Part shown: positions 19,372 through 27,999 of the stretch, one piece after another
Numbering within the stretch: position 1 is the stretch's first letter
How the letters are laid out: every line of letters begins with the position of its first letter
Origin: Hoeflea_A sp965216535
GTDB lineage: Bacteria; Pseudomonadota; Alphaproteobacteria; Rhizobiales; Rhizobiaceae
Direction of reading: 5' to 3'
NCBI GenBank assembly: GCA_965216535.1
Contig: OZ244175.1
Location: 6,696,001 to 6,760,000, forward strand
Length of the DNA: 64,000 bases
Translations under genes and position numbers: made by a program
The notes under the pieces: generated by a model
What the model was told of the DNA's origin: nothing
Seen by the model: only the letters and a program-made list of their open reading frames with translations
Databases searched by the model: none

Positions 19372-20826
19372 CTAGACGAATTGCGGTTCCTCGCCGGGGG
19401 CCGGCGTGTGTGGAACCCCGCCCCTGGCCAGGACGGCCTCCAACCCGCCGAGTTCATCCAACTTCGAACTCTGGTCTGCCTTGGCTCGCCGGTCCGCCTC
19501 CTCCGGATCGACGATCTCCCGCAGCCGTGTCTCGAATTCGGAGATCACTCCCGTAAATTCAGGGTTGTCGGCGAGGTTGTCGATCTCATCCGGATCCGCC
19601 TGAAGATCAAACAATTCCGCACCGGCACCCGTATAGTGAATGTACTTGAAGCGACCGCGGCGGATCATGAAGACAGCCGTTGGCGCGCAGGAGGCGTGAT
19701 ACTCGCAAAACACCTCCCGGTCCGGATCATCCGGGGCAACGGCGATCTCCAGCAACGACTTTCCAGGGAGCATCCGGTCGGCTTCACCCGGCGCGATTCC
19801 GACAGACTGCATGACGGTTGGATAGATGTCGACCAGGGAAACCGGCGTCGAGCAGATCCGACCGGCGGGAATATCGGGTCCGGCCAAAATCAGCGGCACG
19901 TTGACCGATTCGCGATACATGGTGGACTTGCCCCACAGACCGCGCGCTCCGAGATTGTCGCCATGGTCGGCAACGAACAGAATGCGCGTGTTGTCCGCCG
20001 CGCCGCTTGAATCGAGGGCCGCGACGACCCGTCCGACATTACGGTCGGCGAAACTGCAAAGGGCCAGATAGTGGATCAGCGCCTTGCGGCGATGGTCATC
20101 GCCGTCGAAGTAGTCGTCGAAATTGTAACCGTCCCGAAACTGCTGCCACCAGGCACCGACCGGGCCCTGGTCATTGAGCGTCTTGCCCGGCAGCTCGATG
20201 TCCGCGTCGCGATAGAGATCGACATACTCTTCCGGCACGGTCAGAGGAAAATGCGGGGCGATGAAGGACGTAAACAACACCCAGGGCTTATTGCCCTGAT
20301 CGTCCAGCCGCCTGCTGAACCACTCCTCGGTCAGCGCGGAAATCCGCTCGTCGTAGCGGGTGTAACCGCTGTGGCCGAGCGCCACTTCCGCGGCGAGCCC
20401 ACCGTTTTGAGGCCTCTTCGGCTGGTTTTCGCGTTCCAGGCCGAAGACGTCTCCGCCCGCGAACACGTGCATGGGCAGGATTTGCTCGTCAATCCCGGTT
20501 GGGGCCTCACCATCAATGTAGTGCAGCTTGCCAATCGAAGTGTTGCGATGGCCGTGTTGCTGCAAGCGGTGACCCCAGCCCTTTACGCGGCCGTCATAGG
20601 CAAGGACGTTGTCCCAATATCCGGTCTCGTGCGCATAACGCCCGGTGGCCACGACGGCACGGGCCGGCATGCAGATCGGCGTTGTCGCGTAGGCATCCCG
20701 AAAACGGACTCCCCTTGCGGCTAGTTCGTCGATCCGCGGCGTCCGGACGGTCGGATGCCCGTAGCACCCGACCGCCGTGGCCGACATCTCGTCGACCATC
20801 ACAATCAGCAGGTTGGTATCCCGCAT
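19372..20826 (-). CDS. Sulfatase (type I, Cys-type), second enzyme of the TTT locus
   Basis: This 484-residue sulfatase has the signature CMPAR at 52-56, with Cys52 as the formylglycine precursor. Asp12 lies in IVMVDEMSA, and a C-terminal ADHGDNLGARGLWGK motif carries the metal-site Asp and His. The start at 20826 is chosen because AAGGAG lies 13 bases upstream, at the tail of tctC, and the conserved beta-strand begins at residue 4; longer forms would add a non-conserved Arg/Ser-rich tail. There is no signal peptide. It begins 10 bases after the tctC stop, so transport and desulfation are coexpressed. It differs strongly from the other sulfatase, so the two probably act on different esters or steps. 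Confidence 0.88.
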   Translation of the reverse strand: MRDTNLLIVMVDEMSATAVGCYGHPTVRTPRIDELAARGVRFRDAYATTPICMPARAVVATGRYAHETGYWDNVLAYDGRVKGWGHRLQQHGHRNTSIGKLHYIDGEAPTGIDEQILPMHVFAGGDVFGLERENQPKRPQNGGLAAEVALGHSGYTRYDERISALTEEWFSRRLDDQGNKPWVLFTSFIAPHFPLTVPEEYVDLYRDADIELPGKTLNDQGPVGAWWQQFRDGYNFDDYFDGDDHRRKALIHYLALCSFADRNVGRVVAALDSSGAADNTRILFVADHGDNLGARGLWGKSTMYRESVNVPLILAGPDIPAGRICSTPVSLVDIYPTVMQSVGIAPGEADRMLPGKSLLEIAVAPDDPDREVFCEYHASCAPTAVFMIRRGRFKYIHYTGAGAELFDLQADPDEIDNLADNPEFTGVISEFETRLREIVDPEEADRRAKADQSSKLDELGGLEAVLARGGVPHTPAPGEEPQFV

Positions 20827-20836
20827 TGTTGTGGCC

Positions 20837-21829
20837 CTACTCCTTGAGCGTGATGTTGTTTTCTTCGATGACCCGTTTCCAGCGCGCCATCTCATTGACA
20901 GTCCAGGCGTCCATTTCGGCCGGCGTGTTGGGATTGGGCGTTGCTCCGACATTCAGGAACTGCTCTGCGGTTTCCGGCAGTGACAAGGTCTGATTCAGGG
21001 CATCGGAGAGCTTCTGGATCACGTCGTCAGGCGTGCCTTTCGGCGCCATCAAGGAGTGCCAGTTGTCAACATTGTATCCGTCAAAGCCAAGTTCCCGAAA
21101 GGTCGGGACGTCAGGCGCAGCCGGCGATCGTTCGGGTGTCGAAATTCCGAGTGCGACGATTGTGCCCTCACGGACGTGCGGCAGCGCTGGCGGAATTCCG
21201 GCAAAGAACAACTGCACCTCGTTGGCGATGACCGCTTTGGTGGCATTTCCGCCGCCGCGATAGGGCACGATGGTCATCTGAATTCCCTTGGCCTTGGAAA
21301 AATCCTCGGTTGCAAGGTGCTGCAGCGTGCCGATTCCGGGCGTCGAGTAGAAGACGTCGCCTTGCTTTGCTCGCTCCACAAATTCGTCCATGGTTCCGAC
21401 GCCGAGATCTTTGTTGACGACGAAAATCAACGGTACGGAAGCGACCATGCCGATGCCGCGGAAATCTTCAGCGGTGTTGTAGTCGATGTTCTTTCGCAGG
21501 GTCGGTGAAATGGAATGGACGGCGGTGACCATCATGATCGTGTGACCGTCAGGGTCGGCGCGCTTCAAAGAACTCGCCGCGACGCTGCCCGCCGCACCCG
21601 GCCGGTTTTCGACCACGACCGGCTGCCCGAGAATTTCGCCCATCTTGACGGCGACGATCCGGGCCAGAGTGTCCGGCGCCGATCCCGGCGTCGAGCCGAT
21701 CAGGAGCGTGACCGGTCGATCCGGATAGTCCGCCAGCGCGGAACCGCCGGCAAACGAAACGGCCAGGACCGCAGCCGCGAGAACACGGCGGAACAACCGC
21801 CGCCGCGAATGATTCACACTTTGAAACAT
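20837..21829 (-). CDS. tctC: TTT solute-binding protein TctC (Bug family)
   Basis: This 330-residue periplasmic binding protein has an Arg-rich N-terminus and a hydrophobic signal segment ending near ALA at residues 31-33. The Bug-family ligand-binding pattern follows: YPDRPVTLLIGSTPGSAPDTLAR, VENRPGAAGS and the PYRGGGNATKAV loop. Such proteins bind carboxylates and deliver them to TctAB. It is the first structural gene after the GntR regulator and is followed immediately by a sulfatase gene. The exact ligand is not predictable. Confidence 0.93.
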   Translation of the reverse strand: MFQSVNHSRRRLFRRVLAAAVLAVSFAGGSALADYPDRPVTLLIGSTPGSAPDTLARIVAVKMGEILGQPVVVENRPGAAGSVAASSLKRADPDGHTIMMVTAVHSISPTLRKNIDYNTAEDFRGIGMVASVPLIFVVNKDLGVGTMDEFVERAKQGDVFYSTPGIGTLQHLATEDFSKAKGIQMTIVPYRGGGNATKAVIANEVQLFFAGIPPALPHVREGTIVALGISTPERSPAAPDVPTFRELGFDGYNVDNWHSLMAPKGTPDDVIQKLSDALNQTLSLPETAEQFLNVGATPNPNTPAEMDAWTVNEMARWKRVIEENNITLKE

Positions 21830-21900
21830 GAGAGTCCTCCCTTATCGAGACCCAGCCGCGGACTGGCGCGGGCGGGCGTTCTTCATCATTGTGCCTTGCC

Positions 21901-22602
21901 TTATGTCTGGGCCTGCACGTATTCGTCGACGACACGAATTCCGACCTGGCTCAGATGACGCTTCATCAGAAGCCCGGCCCGCGCTTCGTCCTGGTCATTG
22001 ATCGCCGACAGGATGTTCCGCTGGTCCTCGACCGTCGCCTGCATGTTGCGGAAATCGGCATGCGAGGCCTTGGTAAAGGGAGCGATCTGCCGGCGGCATT
22101 GCTTCAGGCATTCGGCGAGCGCCGGGTTGTGGGCGCCGTCGCGAATGGTGTTGTGAAACAGCCGGTGATGCGCCGCGAAGTCCTCAGCATCGCGCCGATC
22201 GCAGGCGGCGACGCAATCCTGGAAGACGCGCGCCAGGCGAGCCCGCTCGGTAAGTGTCATGCGCATGGCCGCGAAGGCAGCGCAAATCGCCTCGACATGG
22301 GCAGCGGCCTCAAAGAGTTGTGCCAGAAACTCGGTGTCGATCGGGACAACCAATGCGCTGCGGCGTGGCCGGATTTCGACCAGGCCCGAAGAACCGAGCT
22401 GAGTGATGGCCTCCCTTACCGGCGTACGCGACACTCCGTAGTGGTCGGCAATGGTCTGTTCGTCCAGGCGGGCTCCCGGCTGCAGTTCGCCGTTAAGGAT
22501 CTTGTCGGCAAGCCGGCGCCTCAGCACGTTAGCCAACGTGTCGGTCCCATCGACGACCAGCCGCTCAGGACCCGAACGTCCAAAATCCCTATCATTTTTC
22601 AT
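21901..22602 (-). CDS. GntR-family (FCD/FadR-type) transcriptional regulator of the TTT-sulfatase locus
   Basis: This 233-residue protein has a winged helix at about residues 10-80, including DHYGVSRTPVREAITQLGSSGLV, the classical GntR recognition segment. An all-helical FCD effector domain (about 85-225) has the Asp/His metal-type residues expected in this subfamily. It is the first gene in the same direction as tctC and ends 71 bases before it. Three phased repeats just upstream of its start are candidate operators, so it probably regulates itself and the operon in response to the transported acid or a breakdown product. Confidence 0.92.
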   Translation of the reverse strand: MKNDRDFGRSGPERLVVDGTDTLANVLRRRLADKILNGELQPGARLDEQTIADHYGVSRTPVREAITQLGSSGLVEIRPRRSALVVPIDTEFLAQLFEAAAHVEAICAAFAAMRMTLTERARLARVFQDCVAACDRRDAEDFAAHHRLFHNTIRDGAHNPALAECLKQCRRQIAPFTKASHADFRNMQATVEDQRNILSAINDQDEARAGLLMKRHLSQVGIRVVDEYVQAQT

Positions 22603-22606
22603 CTTT

Positions 22607-22679
22607 TTGTGTCCAGAAAACTTATATCTTCATAATCTTGTATCCAAAAAAATGAAAATTTCAAGCTTTAGTATACAAA
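22607..22679. promoter_or_regulatory. Three 31-bp-phased repeats, candidate GntR operators
   Basis: The related 10-mers TTGTGTCCAG (22607), TTGTATCCAA (22638) and TAGTATACAA (22669) start exactly 31 bases apart, close to three helical turns. They are embedded in AT-rich DNA directly upstream of the GntR start codon. FCD-type GntR proteins commonly bind TNGTNNNACNA-like palindromes, and the third copy contains the palindrome GTATAC. The rest of the 352-bp intergenic region up to the NTF2-like gene shows no convincing gene. Confidence 0.6.
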
Positions 22680-22954
22680 AATGGCGAGCGAGTTGGATTT
22701 TGGCCTTGGTTTGGCCGATCAACCCGCCTTTCATCGCGACAGGATGGCTACGGCCCCGGATAAGCTCCACTGCAGGGTCACAGGCGCGTGGAAATCACTT
22801 GAGGAGATTGATGCGATCGTTCGTTCCGGGACGGAAATCCCGGTGACGCGGGAACTTGGAACGACGCAGTCAGCGCAACATGCCGTTCCCAGGCAGCGGG
22901 CTGTCGCTCGATATGCTACGTTGGTTTAACCACAATGTTTCCCAGGGAAGAACC

Positions 22955-23392
22955 ATGAGCGATCTGGAACAGCGCGTTCGCCACGAAATCGAGGACCTGC
23001 ACCGCTTTTTCGTCGACTGGTATGCGGGATCGGTCGCACCCGAGGCACTGGAGAGCGAGTTCGTTCCGCGTTTTGACGCCGGTTTCATCATCATCACGCC
23101 AGACGGCAATCAAACGACAATCGAAGGTCTGACCGCCGCTTTTCGCAAGGCGCATGGGGCCAATCCCAATCACCGCATCGTCATTCGCGACGTGACGATC
23201 CGCCACGAATTGGGCGACCATCTGCTGGTCACCTACACGGAATGGCAAACCGGTTCGCGGTCTTACGACCGGCCGAAGAACGCGCGTTTATCCACTGCGC
23301 TGCTGACCCGTGCGGAACCGTTCCGCTGGTTGCACGTGCACGAGACCTGGCTGCCGCAGGAGCAGGTCGACGGCGGGGACTTCGAATTCTGA
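22955..23392 (+). CDS. NTF2-like / SnoaL-type small protein
   Basis: This 145-residue protein has the NTF2-like cone-fold pattern: an N-terminal helix pair, a DAGFIIITPDGNQTTIEGL strand-loop, and later strands with TYTEWQTGS and WLHVHETWLP. This resembles DUF4440/SnoaL-like proteins. AGGGAAG lies 5-11 bases before the ATG at 22955. Such folds serve as small enzymes or ligand binders. No catalytic residue set is recognisable and no operon partner is evident. Confidence 0.7.
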   Translation: MSDLEQRVRHEIEDLHRFFVDWYAGSVAPEALESEFVPRFDAGFIIITPDGNQTTIEGLTAAFRKAHGANPNHRIVIRDVTIRHELGDHLLVTYTEWQTGSRSYDRPKNARLSTALLTRAEPFRWLHVHETWLPQEQVDGGDFEF

Positions 23393-23475
23393 TCAGGCCC
23401 GTGGTCTCGAATGAAACACGATGACGTCAACCTGAAGCCTTGAACCGAGCATCGGGCAACGTATAAGTGTCAACC

Positions 23476-24108
23476 ATGCTTTCGCATGCGCAAATCTGGA
23501 TGGCGATCGACAGATTGGCGGACCGTAACGGGATGTCGGTTTCAGGGCTGGCACGCCGAGCCGGTTTGGACCCGACGGCGTTCAACAAATCCAAACGCAC
23601 AAACAACGATGGACGTCCACGCTGGCCGTCAACGGAATCGCTTTCGCGCATTCTGTCCGCCGTCGACTGCCCACCGGAACGCTTCATCGAACTCGCCGCG
23701 CCGGAATCTCGCGCCAGCACCGGCACTACGGTACCACTGCTTGGCTTTGCCCAGGCGGGCAACGGCGGCTACTTCGACGACGGCGGATTTCCAGCCGGTT
23801 ACGGTTGGGACGAGGTGGAGCTGCCGGTGGCGGCCACCGGTCACACCTACGCACTCAAGGTCCAGGGCGATTCAATGCTGCCGCTCTACCGCGACGGCGA
23901 TACGCTGATCGTCGAACCGGAGGCGCAGGTGCGCCCCGGAGACCGGGTCGTGGTCAAGACCCGTGCAGGTGAGGTCATGGCAAAGCTATTGAGACGTCGG
24001 GCGCCGGGACACATCGAATTGCAATCGCTCAATCCGGACCATCCGGACCGCAGTTTTTCCGCGGACGAGATCGAGTGGATCGCCCGCATTGCCTGGGCGA
24101 GCCAGTAG
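23476..24108 (+). CDS. XRE-S24 LexA-like repressor
   Basis: This 210-residue regulator has an N-terminal helix-turn-helix (about residues 8-75) and a C-terminal S24 peptidase domain. The catalytic serine is in GDSM at Ser133 and the catalytic lysine in EVMAK at Lys170. An Ala-Gly pair in FAQAGNGG (94-95) sits where CI/LexA proteins self-cleave. A GTG nine bases upstream could serve as an alternative start; the ATG at 23476 is preferred. No phage genes are nearby, so this looks like a chromosomal regulator of the type kept next to a thermonuclease-like gene in many Rhizobiales. It may respond to DNA damage. Confidence 0.88.
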   Translation: MLSHAQIWMAIDRLADRNGMSVSGLARRAGLDPTAFNKSKRTNNDGRPRWPSTESLSRILSAVDCPPERFIELAAPESRASTGTTVPLLGFAQAGNGGYFDDGGFPAGYGWDEVELPVAATGHTYALKVQGDSMLPLYRDGDTLIVEPEAQVRPGDRVVVKTRAGEVMAKLLRRRAPGHIELQSLNPDHPDRSFSADEIEWIARIAWASQ

Positions 24109-24852
24109 ATGAAGCGAATTCCGGCCATTCTCTTTTTCCTGTTCGCCATGACCCTGGTGTTGCTGTTTTTTGCTTTCACAAGCGGCGAACAACCGGTCGA
24201 ACAGGAGCAAACCACCCAACTGCAACCGACCACCGGTGAACCTGAGGTTGGCGAGATTGTCGAAGTGGGTCCGGTGCGTCAGGTCTCGCCCGGACTGTTC
24301 GCCGCGCCATTTGCGGAAAATGCAGTCCGGCTCGAACGGATTGCGCCCCGTCAGCCGCTGACACCACCGAAAGAGACCGGACCGGAGACGACCCTCCTCC
24401 ACCAGCCGGTCGTCATCGCAGCCGGACTGGTGACCTACGCGAAAGGCGATCTTCAACTTGCCGATATCGAGGTGCTGGAACCTCAATCGGTTTGTATCGA
24501 CATCAAAGGCTTTGCCTGGCCATGCGGGATCATTGCCCGGACTTCGTTCCGCAACTTCATGCGAGGACGAGCCATGTCCTGCGTCGTGCCGAAAGGCCGC
24601 TGGGAGGAGATCGTTGTCAGTCGTTGCTCCGTCGGGACTCAGGATCCAGCCGCCTGGTTGGTCAGAAGCGGCTGGGCGCGAGCCCTTCCGGACACGGAAT
24701 ATGTCGCGCTCGAGGAGATCGCCCGCAACGGCGCAAAGGGTATCTACGGAAGCGATCCACGCAACCTCTCCGCTGTCGTCGACAGCGGAGTGCAGGTTCA
24801 ACCGTCAGACGTTGTTACTGAACCAGCTCCCCAGCCAGAGCCGTCTGAATGA
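24109..24852 (+). CDS. Membrane-anchored SNase-like (thermonuclease family) protein
   Basis: This 247-residue protein has a single N-terminal hydrophobic segment (residues 4-23) followed by a Pro/Glu/Thr-rich linker (25-105). A C-terminal OB-fold domain resembles the staphylococcal nuclease family (SVCIDIKGFAWPCG, WLVRSGWARALPD, YVALEEIARNGAKGIYG). The classic SNase catalytic Arg/Glu triad is not clearly intact to me, so it may bind rather than cut. It starts at the base after the repressor stop and is certainly coexpressed with it. Its 3' end overlaps the convergent lysK gene by 38 bases. Confidence 0.75.
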   Translation: MKRIPAILFFLFAMTLVLLFFAFTSGEQPVEQEQTTQLQPTTGEPEVGEIVEVGPVRQVSPGLFAAPFAENAVRLERIAPRQPLTPPKETGPETTLLHQPVVIAAGLVTYAKGDLQLADIEVLEPQSVCIDIKGFAWPCGIIARTSFRNFMRGRAMSCVVPKGRWEEIVVSRCSVGTQDPAAWLVRSGWARALPDTEYVALEEIARNGAKGIYGSDPRNLSAVVDSGVQVQPSDVVTEPAPQPEPSE

Positions 24853-26476
24853 GGGCGCGGGTTTCGGCAATGCCGTAAAGCGCCGCAAAGGAGCCGAAGC
24901 GGGGGCCACGCTCCTGCCCCAGAAGCACTTGATAGAGCATCTGGAAAAAGGCAACGGAAACGCCCGGGCCGCCGTCGGGGCCCTTTCGGTTCTGGTCCTG
25001 GTAACGCTCGATACCGCGCGCGACATCGAGCACGGAATCCTGGATCGTTGCGCCGTCGGCGTCTGCCGGCAAAGCGGCCAGTTTCTCATCCAGGGCCGAC
25101 AGCGCCTGGCGCTCCACATCGTCGGGATCACGAAACACCTTGGTCGGTTTGACGAAATCGTTGAAGTAACGGATCGCATAACCGACCAGCGCGTCAAGCT
25201 GCGGATGGCTGTCGCTTGTGACACCTGGTGCGTAGCGCGAGATGAAGCCCCACAGGACGTCGCTGTTTTCGGCATTCGAGGCGCTGACCAGATTGAGCAG
25301 CATGGCGAATGGCACCGGATTGTCCGCGGCAGGCGGATTGCCGTAATGCATGTGCCAGACCGGATTGCCCAGACGGTTTTTCCAGTCCTGCCTGCCATAG
25401 GCCGAGAGGAACGAGAAATACTCGTCGACCGCCTTCGGGATGACGTCGAAATAAAGCTTCTTCGCTGTCTTCGGCTTCTGGAACATGTAGAGCGCCAGAC
25501 TTTCCGGCGACGCGTAGGTCAGCCATTCGTCGATGGTCAGGCCATTGCCCCTGGACTTGGAAATCTTCTGGCCGTTTTCATCCAGGAACAGCTCGTAATT
25601 GAAGCCTTCCGGCGCGCGGCCGCCCAGCGCACGGCACACCTTGGACGACAGGGTGACGCTGTCGATCAGGTCCTTGCCGGCCATTTCGTAATCGACGCCG
25701 AGCGCAAACCAGCGCAGCGCCCAGTCAGCCTTCCACTGGCACTTGACCTGGCCGCCTGTGACGCTGGTGGTGATCTCCTCGCCGGTTTCCGGATCGGCAT
25801 AGGTCACGGTGCCGGCATCCGCATCCCGGGCGATCATCGGCACCTGCAGGACCTTGCCCGTGCGTGGGCAGATCGGAAGGAAAGGCGAATAGGTTGCGCG
25901 CCGCTCCTCGCCCAAAGTCGGCAGGATGATCGCCATGACATCGTCATAGACCTCGAGCATGCGCAGTAGTGCTGCATCGAACCGGCCGCTGGTGTAGTAG
26001 TCGGTCGAGGAGGCAAATTCATAATCGAAGCCAAACCGATCAAGGAAGGCCCGCAGGCGTGCATTGTTGGCGGCGCCGAACGACGGATACTCGTTGGAGA
26101 AAGGATCCGGCACCTTCGTCAGCGGCATGCCGAGATAGGCCTGCATCATCTCCTGGTTCGGGACGTTGGCCGGCACCTTGCGAAAGCCGTCCATGTCATC
26201 GGAAAAACACAGGATCTTCGTCTTCACACAGTTGCGTGTCAGCACGCGAAAAGCGTGGCGCACCATGGAGGTGCGTGCGACTTCGCCGAAGGTACCGATG
26301 TGCGGAAGGCCCGACGGACCGTAGCCCGTTTCAAACAGAACGGTGTCGGGATAGCCGTCCTTCTCGTAGCGTTTGACGAGCTTGCGCGCCTCTTCGAACG
26401 GCCAGGCCTTGGCCTCAGCCGCAACTGCAATCATCTCTTCGTCAAGATCGATTTCAGGAAGGCGGTCGGTGCTCAT
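24815..26476 (-). CDS. lysK: Lysyl-tRNA synthetase, class I
   Basis: This 553-residue enzyme charges tRNA-Lys using a class I Rossmann fold. The HIGH-type motif is PHIG at 58-61 and the KMSKS-type motif is KISKS near 303-307. The architecture is that of class I LysRS, found in archaea, spirochaetes and alphaproteobacteria, rather than the class II LysS of most bacteria. This is one of the best taxonomic clues in the window. It is monocistronic on the minus strand and converges with the SNase-like gene. Confidence 0.96.
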   Translation of the reverse strand: MSTDRLPEIDLDEEMIAVAAEAKAWPFEEARKLVKRYEKDGYPDTVLFETGYGPSGLPHIGTFGEVARTSMVRHAFRVLTRNCVKTKILCFSDDMDGFRKVPANVPNQEMMQAYLGMPLTKVPDPFSNEYPSFGAANNARLRAFLDRFGFDYEFASSTDYYTSGRFDAALLRMLEVYDDVMAIILPTLGEERRATYSPFLPICPRTGKVLQVPMIARDADAGTVTYADPETGEEITTSVTGGQVKCQWKADWALRWFALGVDYEMAGKDLIDSVTLSSKVCRALGGRAPEGFNYELFLDENGQKISKSRGNGLTIDEWLTYASPESLALYMFQKPKTAKKLYFDVIPKAVDEYFSFLSAYGRQDWKNRLGNPVWHMHYGNPPAADNPVPFAMLLNLVSASNAENSDVLWGFISRYAPGVTSDSHPQLDALVGYAIRYFNDFVKPTKVFRDPDDVERQALSALDEKLAALPADADGATIQDSVLDVARGIERYQDQNRKGPDGGPGVSVAFFQMLYQVLLGQERGPRFGSFAALYGIAETRALIQTALAGELVQ

Positions 26477-26744
26477 CGTCGTGCTTTCGGGGCTCTATCA
26501 AGTGATATTGAAGACGGCGGGTGCTGCAGCGCAAATCCCGTCGGCCGGGGCGTTCGAACCGCCTGAATCGCTTGATCGGCAGCCGGTATGCCCGGGGGCG
26601 CGCGGAACCTAGGCCGATGACCTGGAAAGGTCAATGCGGCAGTGCACAAATCGCACGCCCGTGGTTGCTCCTGTTTTGCTTGACCGTGCCGCCCCATCGT
26701 TTTAGAGCGTGTGGTCAAGCAGTCGAGACCCAGAAGGATGTGGC

Positions 26745-27158
26745 ATGAGCTCCCCGATCACCATTCAGGACGCGCTGATTTACGTCATGGTCACCATGTC
26801 GGCCGTCGACAGGACGATGACCGACGCCGAGCTGGCGCAAATCGGTAACATCACCCGGACCCTGCCGATCTTTCAGGAATTCGATGAAGACCGCCTGGTG
26901 CGGGTGGCACGCGACTGCGGCGCCATCCTGAGCGAGCCGGATGGCCTCGATACCGTGATGCTGATCGCCCATGATGCGCTGCCGCCCGGCCTTTACGATA
27001 CTGCCTACGCGCTGGCCGTCGAGGTGGCCGCCGCCGACCTGCATGTCGAGCAGGAGGAACTGCGGCTGCTGCAGATCCTGCGCGATCGGCTTGGTCTCGA
27101 CAAACTGACCTGTGCCGCTATCGAACGCGGAGCGATGGCACGCTTCCGGTCGCACTGA
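26745..27158 (+). CDS. TerB-like (tellurite-resistance family) helical protein
   Basis: This 137-residue all-helical protein resembles the TerB/DjlA-N fold. The first acidic helix-loop-helix has AVDRTMTDAELAQIGNI and the second EVAAADLHVEQEEL, the duplicated D..(M/L)...E pattern of TerB-like proteins. AGAAGGA lies 7-13 bases upstream of the ATG. TerB-like domains occur in many stress and membrane-linked contexts, so tellurite resistance is not implied. It is followed after 16 bases by a desaturase-family gene. Confidence 0.8.
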   Translation: MSSPITIQDALIYVMVTMSAVDRTMTDAELAQIGNITRTLPIFQEFDEDRLVRVARDCGAILSEPDGLDTVMLIAHDALPPGLYDTAYALAVEVAAADLHVEQEELRLLQILRDRLGLDKLTCAAIERGAMARFRSH

Positions 27159-27174
27159 GGACGGCAAAAGGCCC

Positions 27175-27987
27175 ATGGAACTGCTCGGCCTGTCAGAGCC
27201 GGTTGTCCGACTGATTGCCTTTGCTGCGATCTTTCTCTCCATGGCGGCCTATGAGCTGCTCAGTCCGCGGCTTGAACGCGACGAGATGATCGGGGCGCTG
27301 AAAGCGCGCCGCTGGTTTACGAACCTCTCCGTCCTGGTGCTGTCGTCCCTGGTTCTGCGGGTGATCTTCCCGCTGGCGGCGGTCGGCACCGCGCTCTGGG
27401 CCGCCGACAATGGCTACGGGCTGTTCCATATCTTCGAGGTGCCGACCTGGATTGCCGGCATCATCGCCTTCGTCATCCTCGATTTCGCCATTTGGCTTGA
27501 GCATCTCCTGAGCCACAAGATTCCGATCCTTTGGCGCATTCACCGCATGCACCATTCCGACACCGGCTTCGACCTGACAACGGCCTTGCGCTTCCATCCG
27601 CTGGAGATCGTGCTGTCGATGTTCTGGAAGGCACTGATCATCGTCTGTCTCGGCCCGCCAGCGGTCGCCGTGCTGATTTTCGAGATCGTGCTCAACGGCA
27701 TGGCGATGTTCAACCACGCCAATGCCCGCCTGCCTCTTGGCCTCGATCGGGTTCTGCGCCTTGTGCTGGTGACGCCCGATATGCACCGGGTGCACCATTC
27801 CACCTTCAAGCAGGAAACCAACTCCAATTACGGCTTCAATTTTCCGTTCTGGGATTACCTGTTCGGCACCTATTGCGCCCAGCCTCATCGCGGCCACAAG
27901 GACATGGAAATTGGCCTGGAATATTATCGCGACCGGTCGCCGACGCGACTGTTGTGGACGCTTCTGGTCCCCTTCCGGAAATACTAA
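27175..27987 (+). CDS. Sterol desaturase / fatty acid hydroxylase family protein
   Basis: This 270-residue integral membrane di-iron oxygenase has four to five hydrophobic helices. The histidine clusters expected for the family are present: EHLLSH at 109-114, HRMHH at 123-127, His181 in FNHAN and HRVHH at 204-208. It would hydroxylate or desaturate a lipid; the substrate (sterol, carotenoid, ornithine lipid or fatty acid) cannot be told from sequence. It is the middle gene of a probable three-gene operon, 12 bases before the flavin reductase gene. Confidence 0.9.
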   Translation: MELLGLSEPVVRLIAFAAIFLSMAAYELLSPRLERDEMIGALKARRWFTNLSVLVLSSLVLRVIFPLAAVGTALWAADNGYGLFHIFEVPTWIAGIIAFVILDFAIWLEHLLSHKIPILWRIHRMHHSDTGFDLTTALRFHPLEIVLSMFWKALIIVCLGPPAVAVLIFEIVLNGMAMFNHANARLPLGLDRVLRLVLVTPDMHRVHHSTFKQETNSNYGFNFPFWDYLFGTYCAQPHRGHKDMEIGLEYYRDRSPTRLLWTLLVPFRKY

Positions 27988-27999
27988 GGTCTGCCCCCG

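Noticed and set aside
23476..24108. Possible prophage, because of the CI/LexA-like S24 repressor.
   Set aside because: No integrase, structural, terminase or lysis genes or att-like repeats occur nearby, and lysK and housekeeping genes follow directly.
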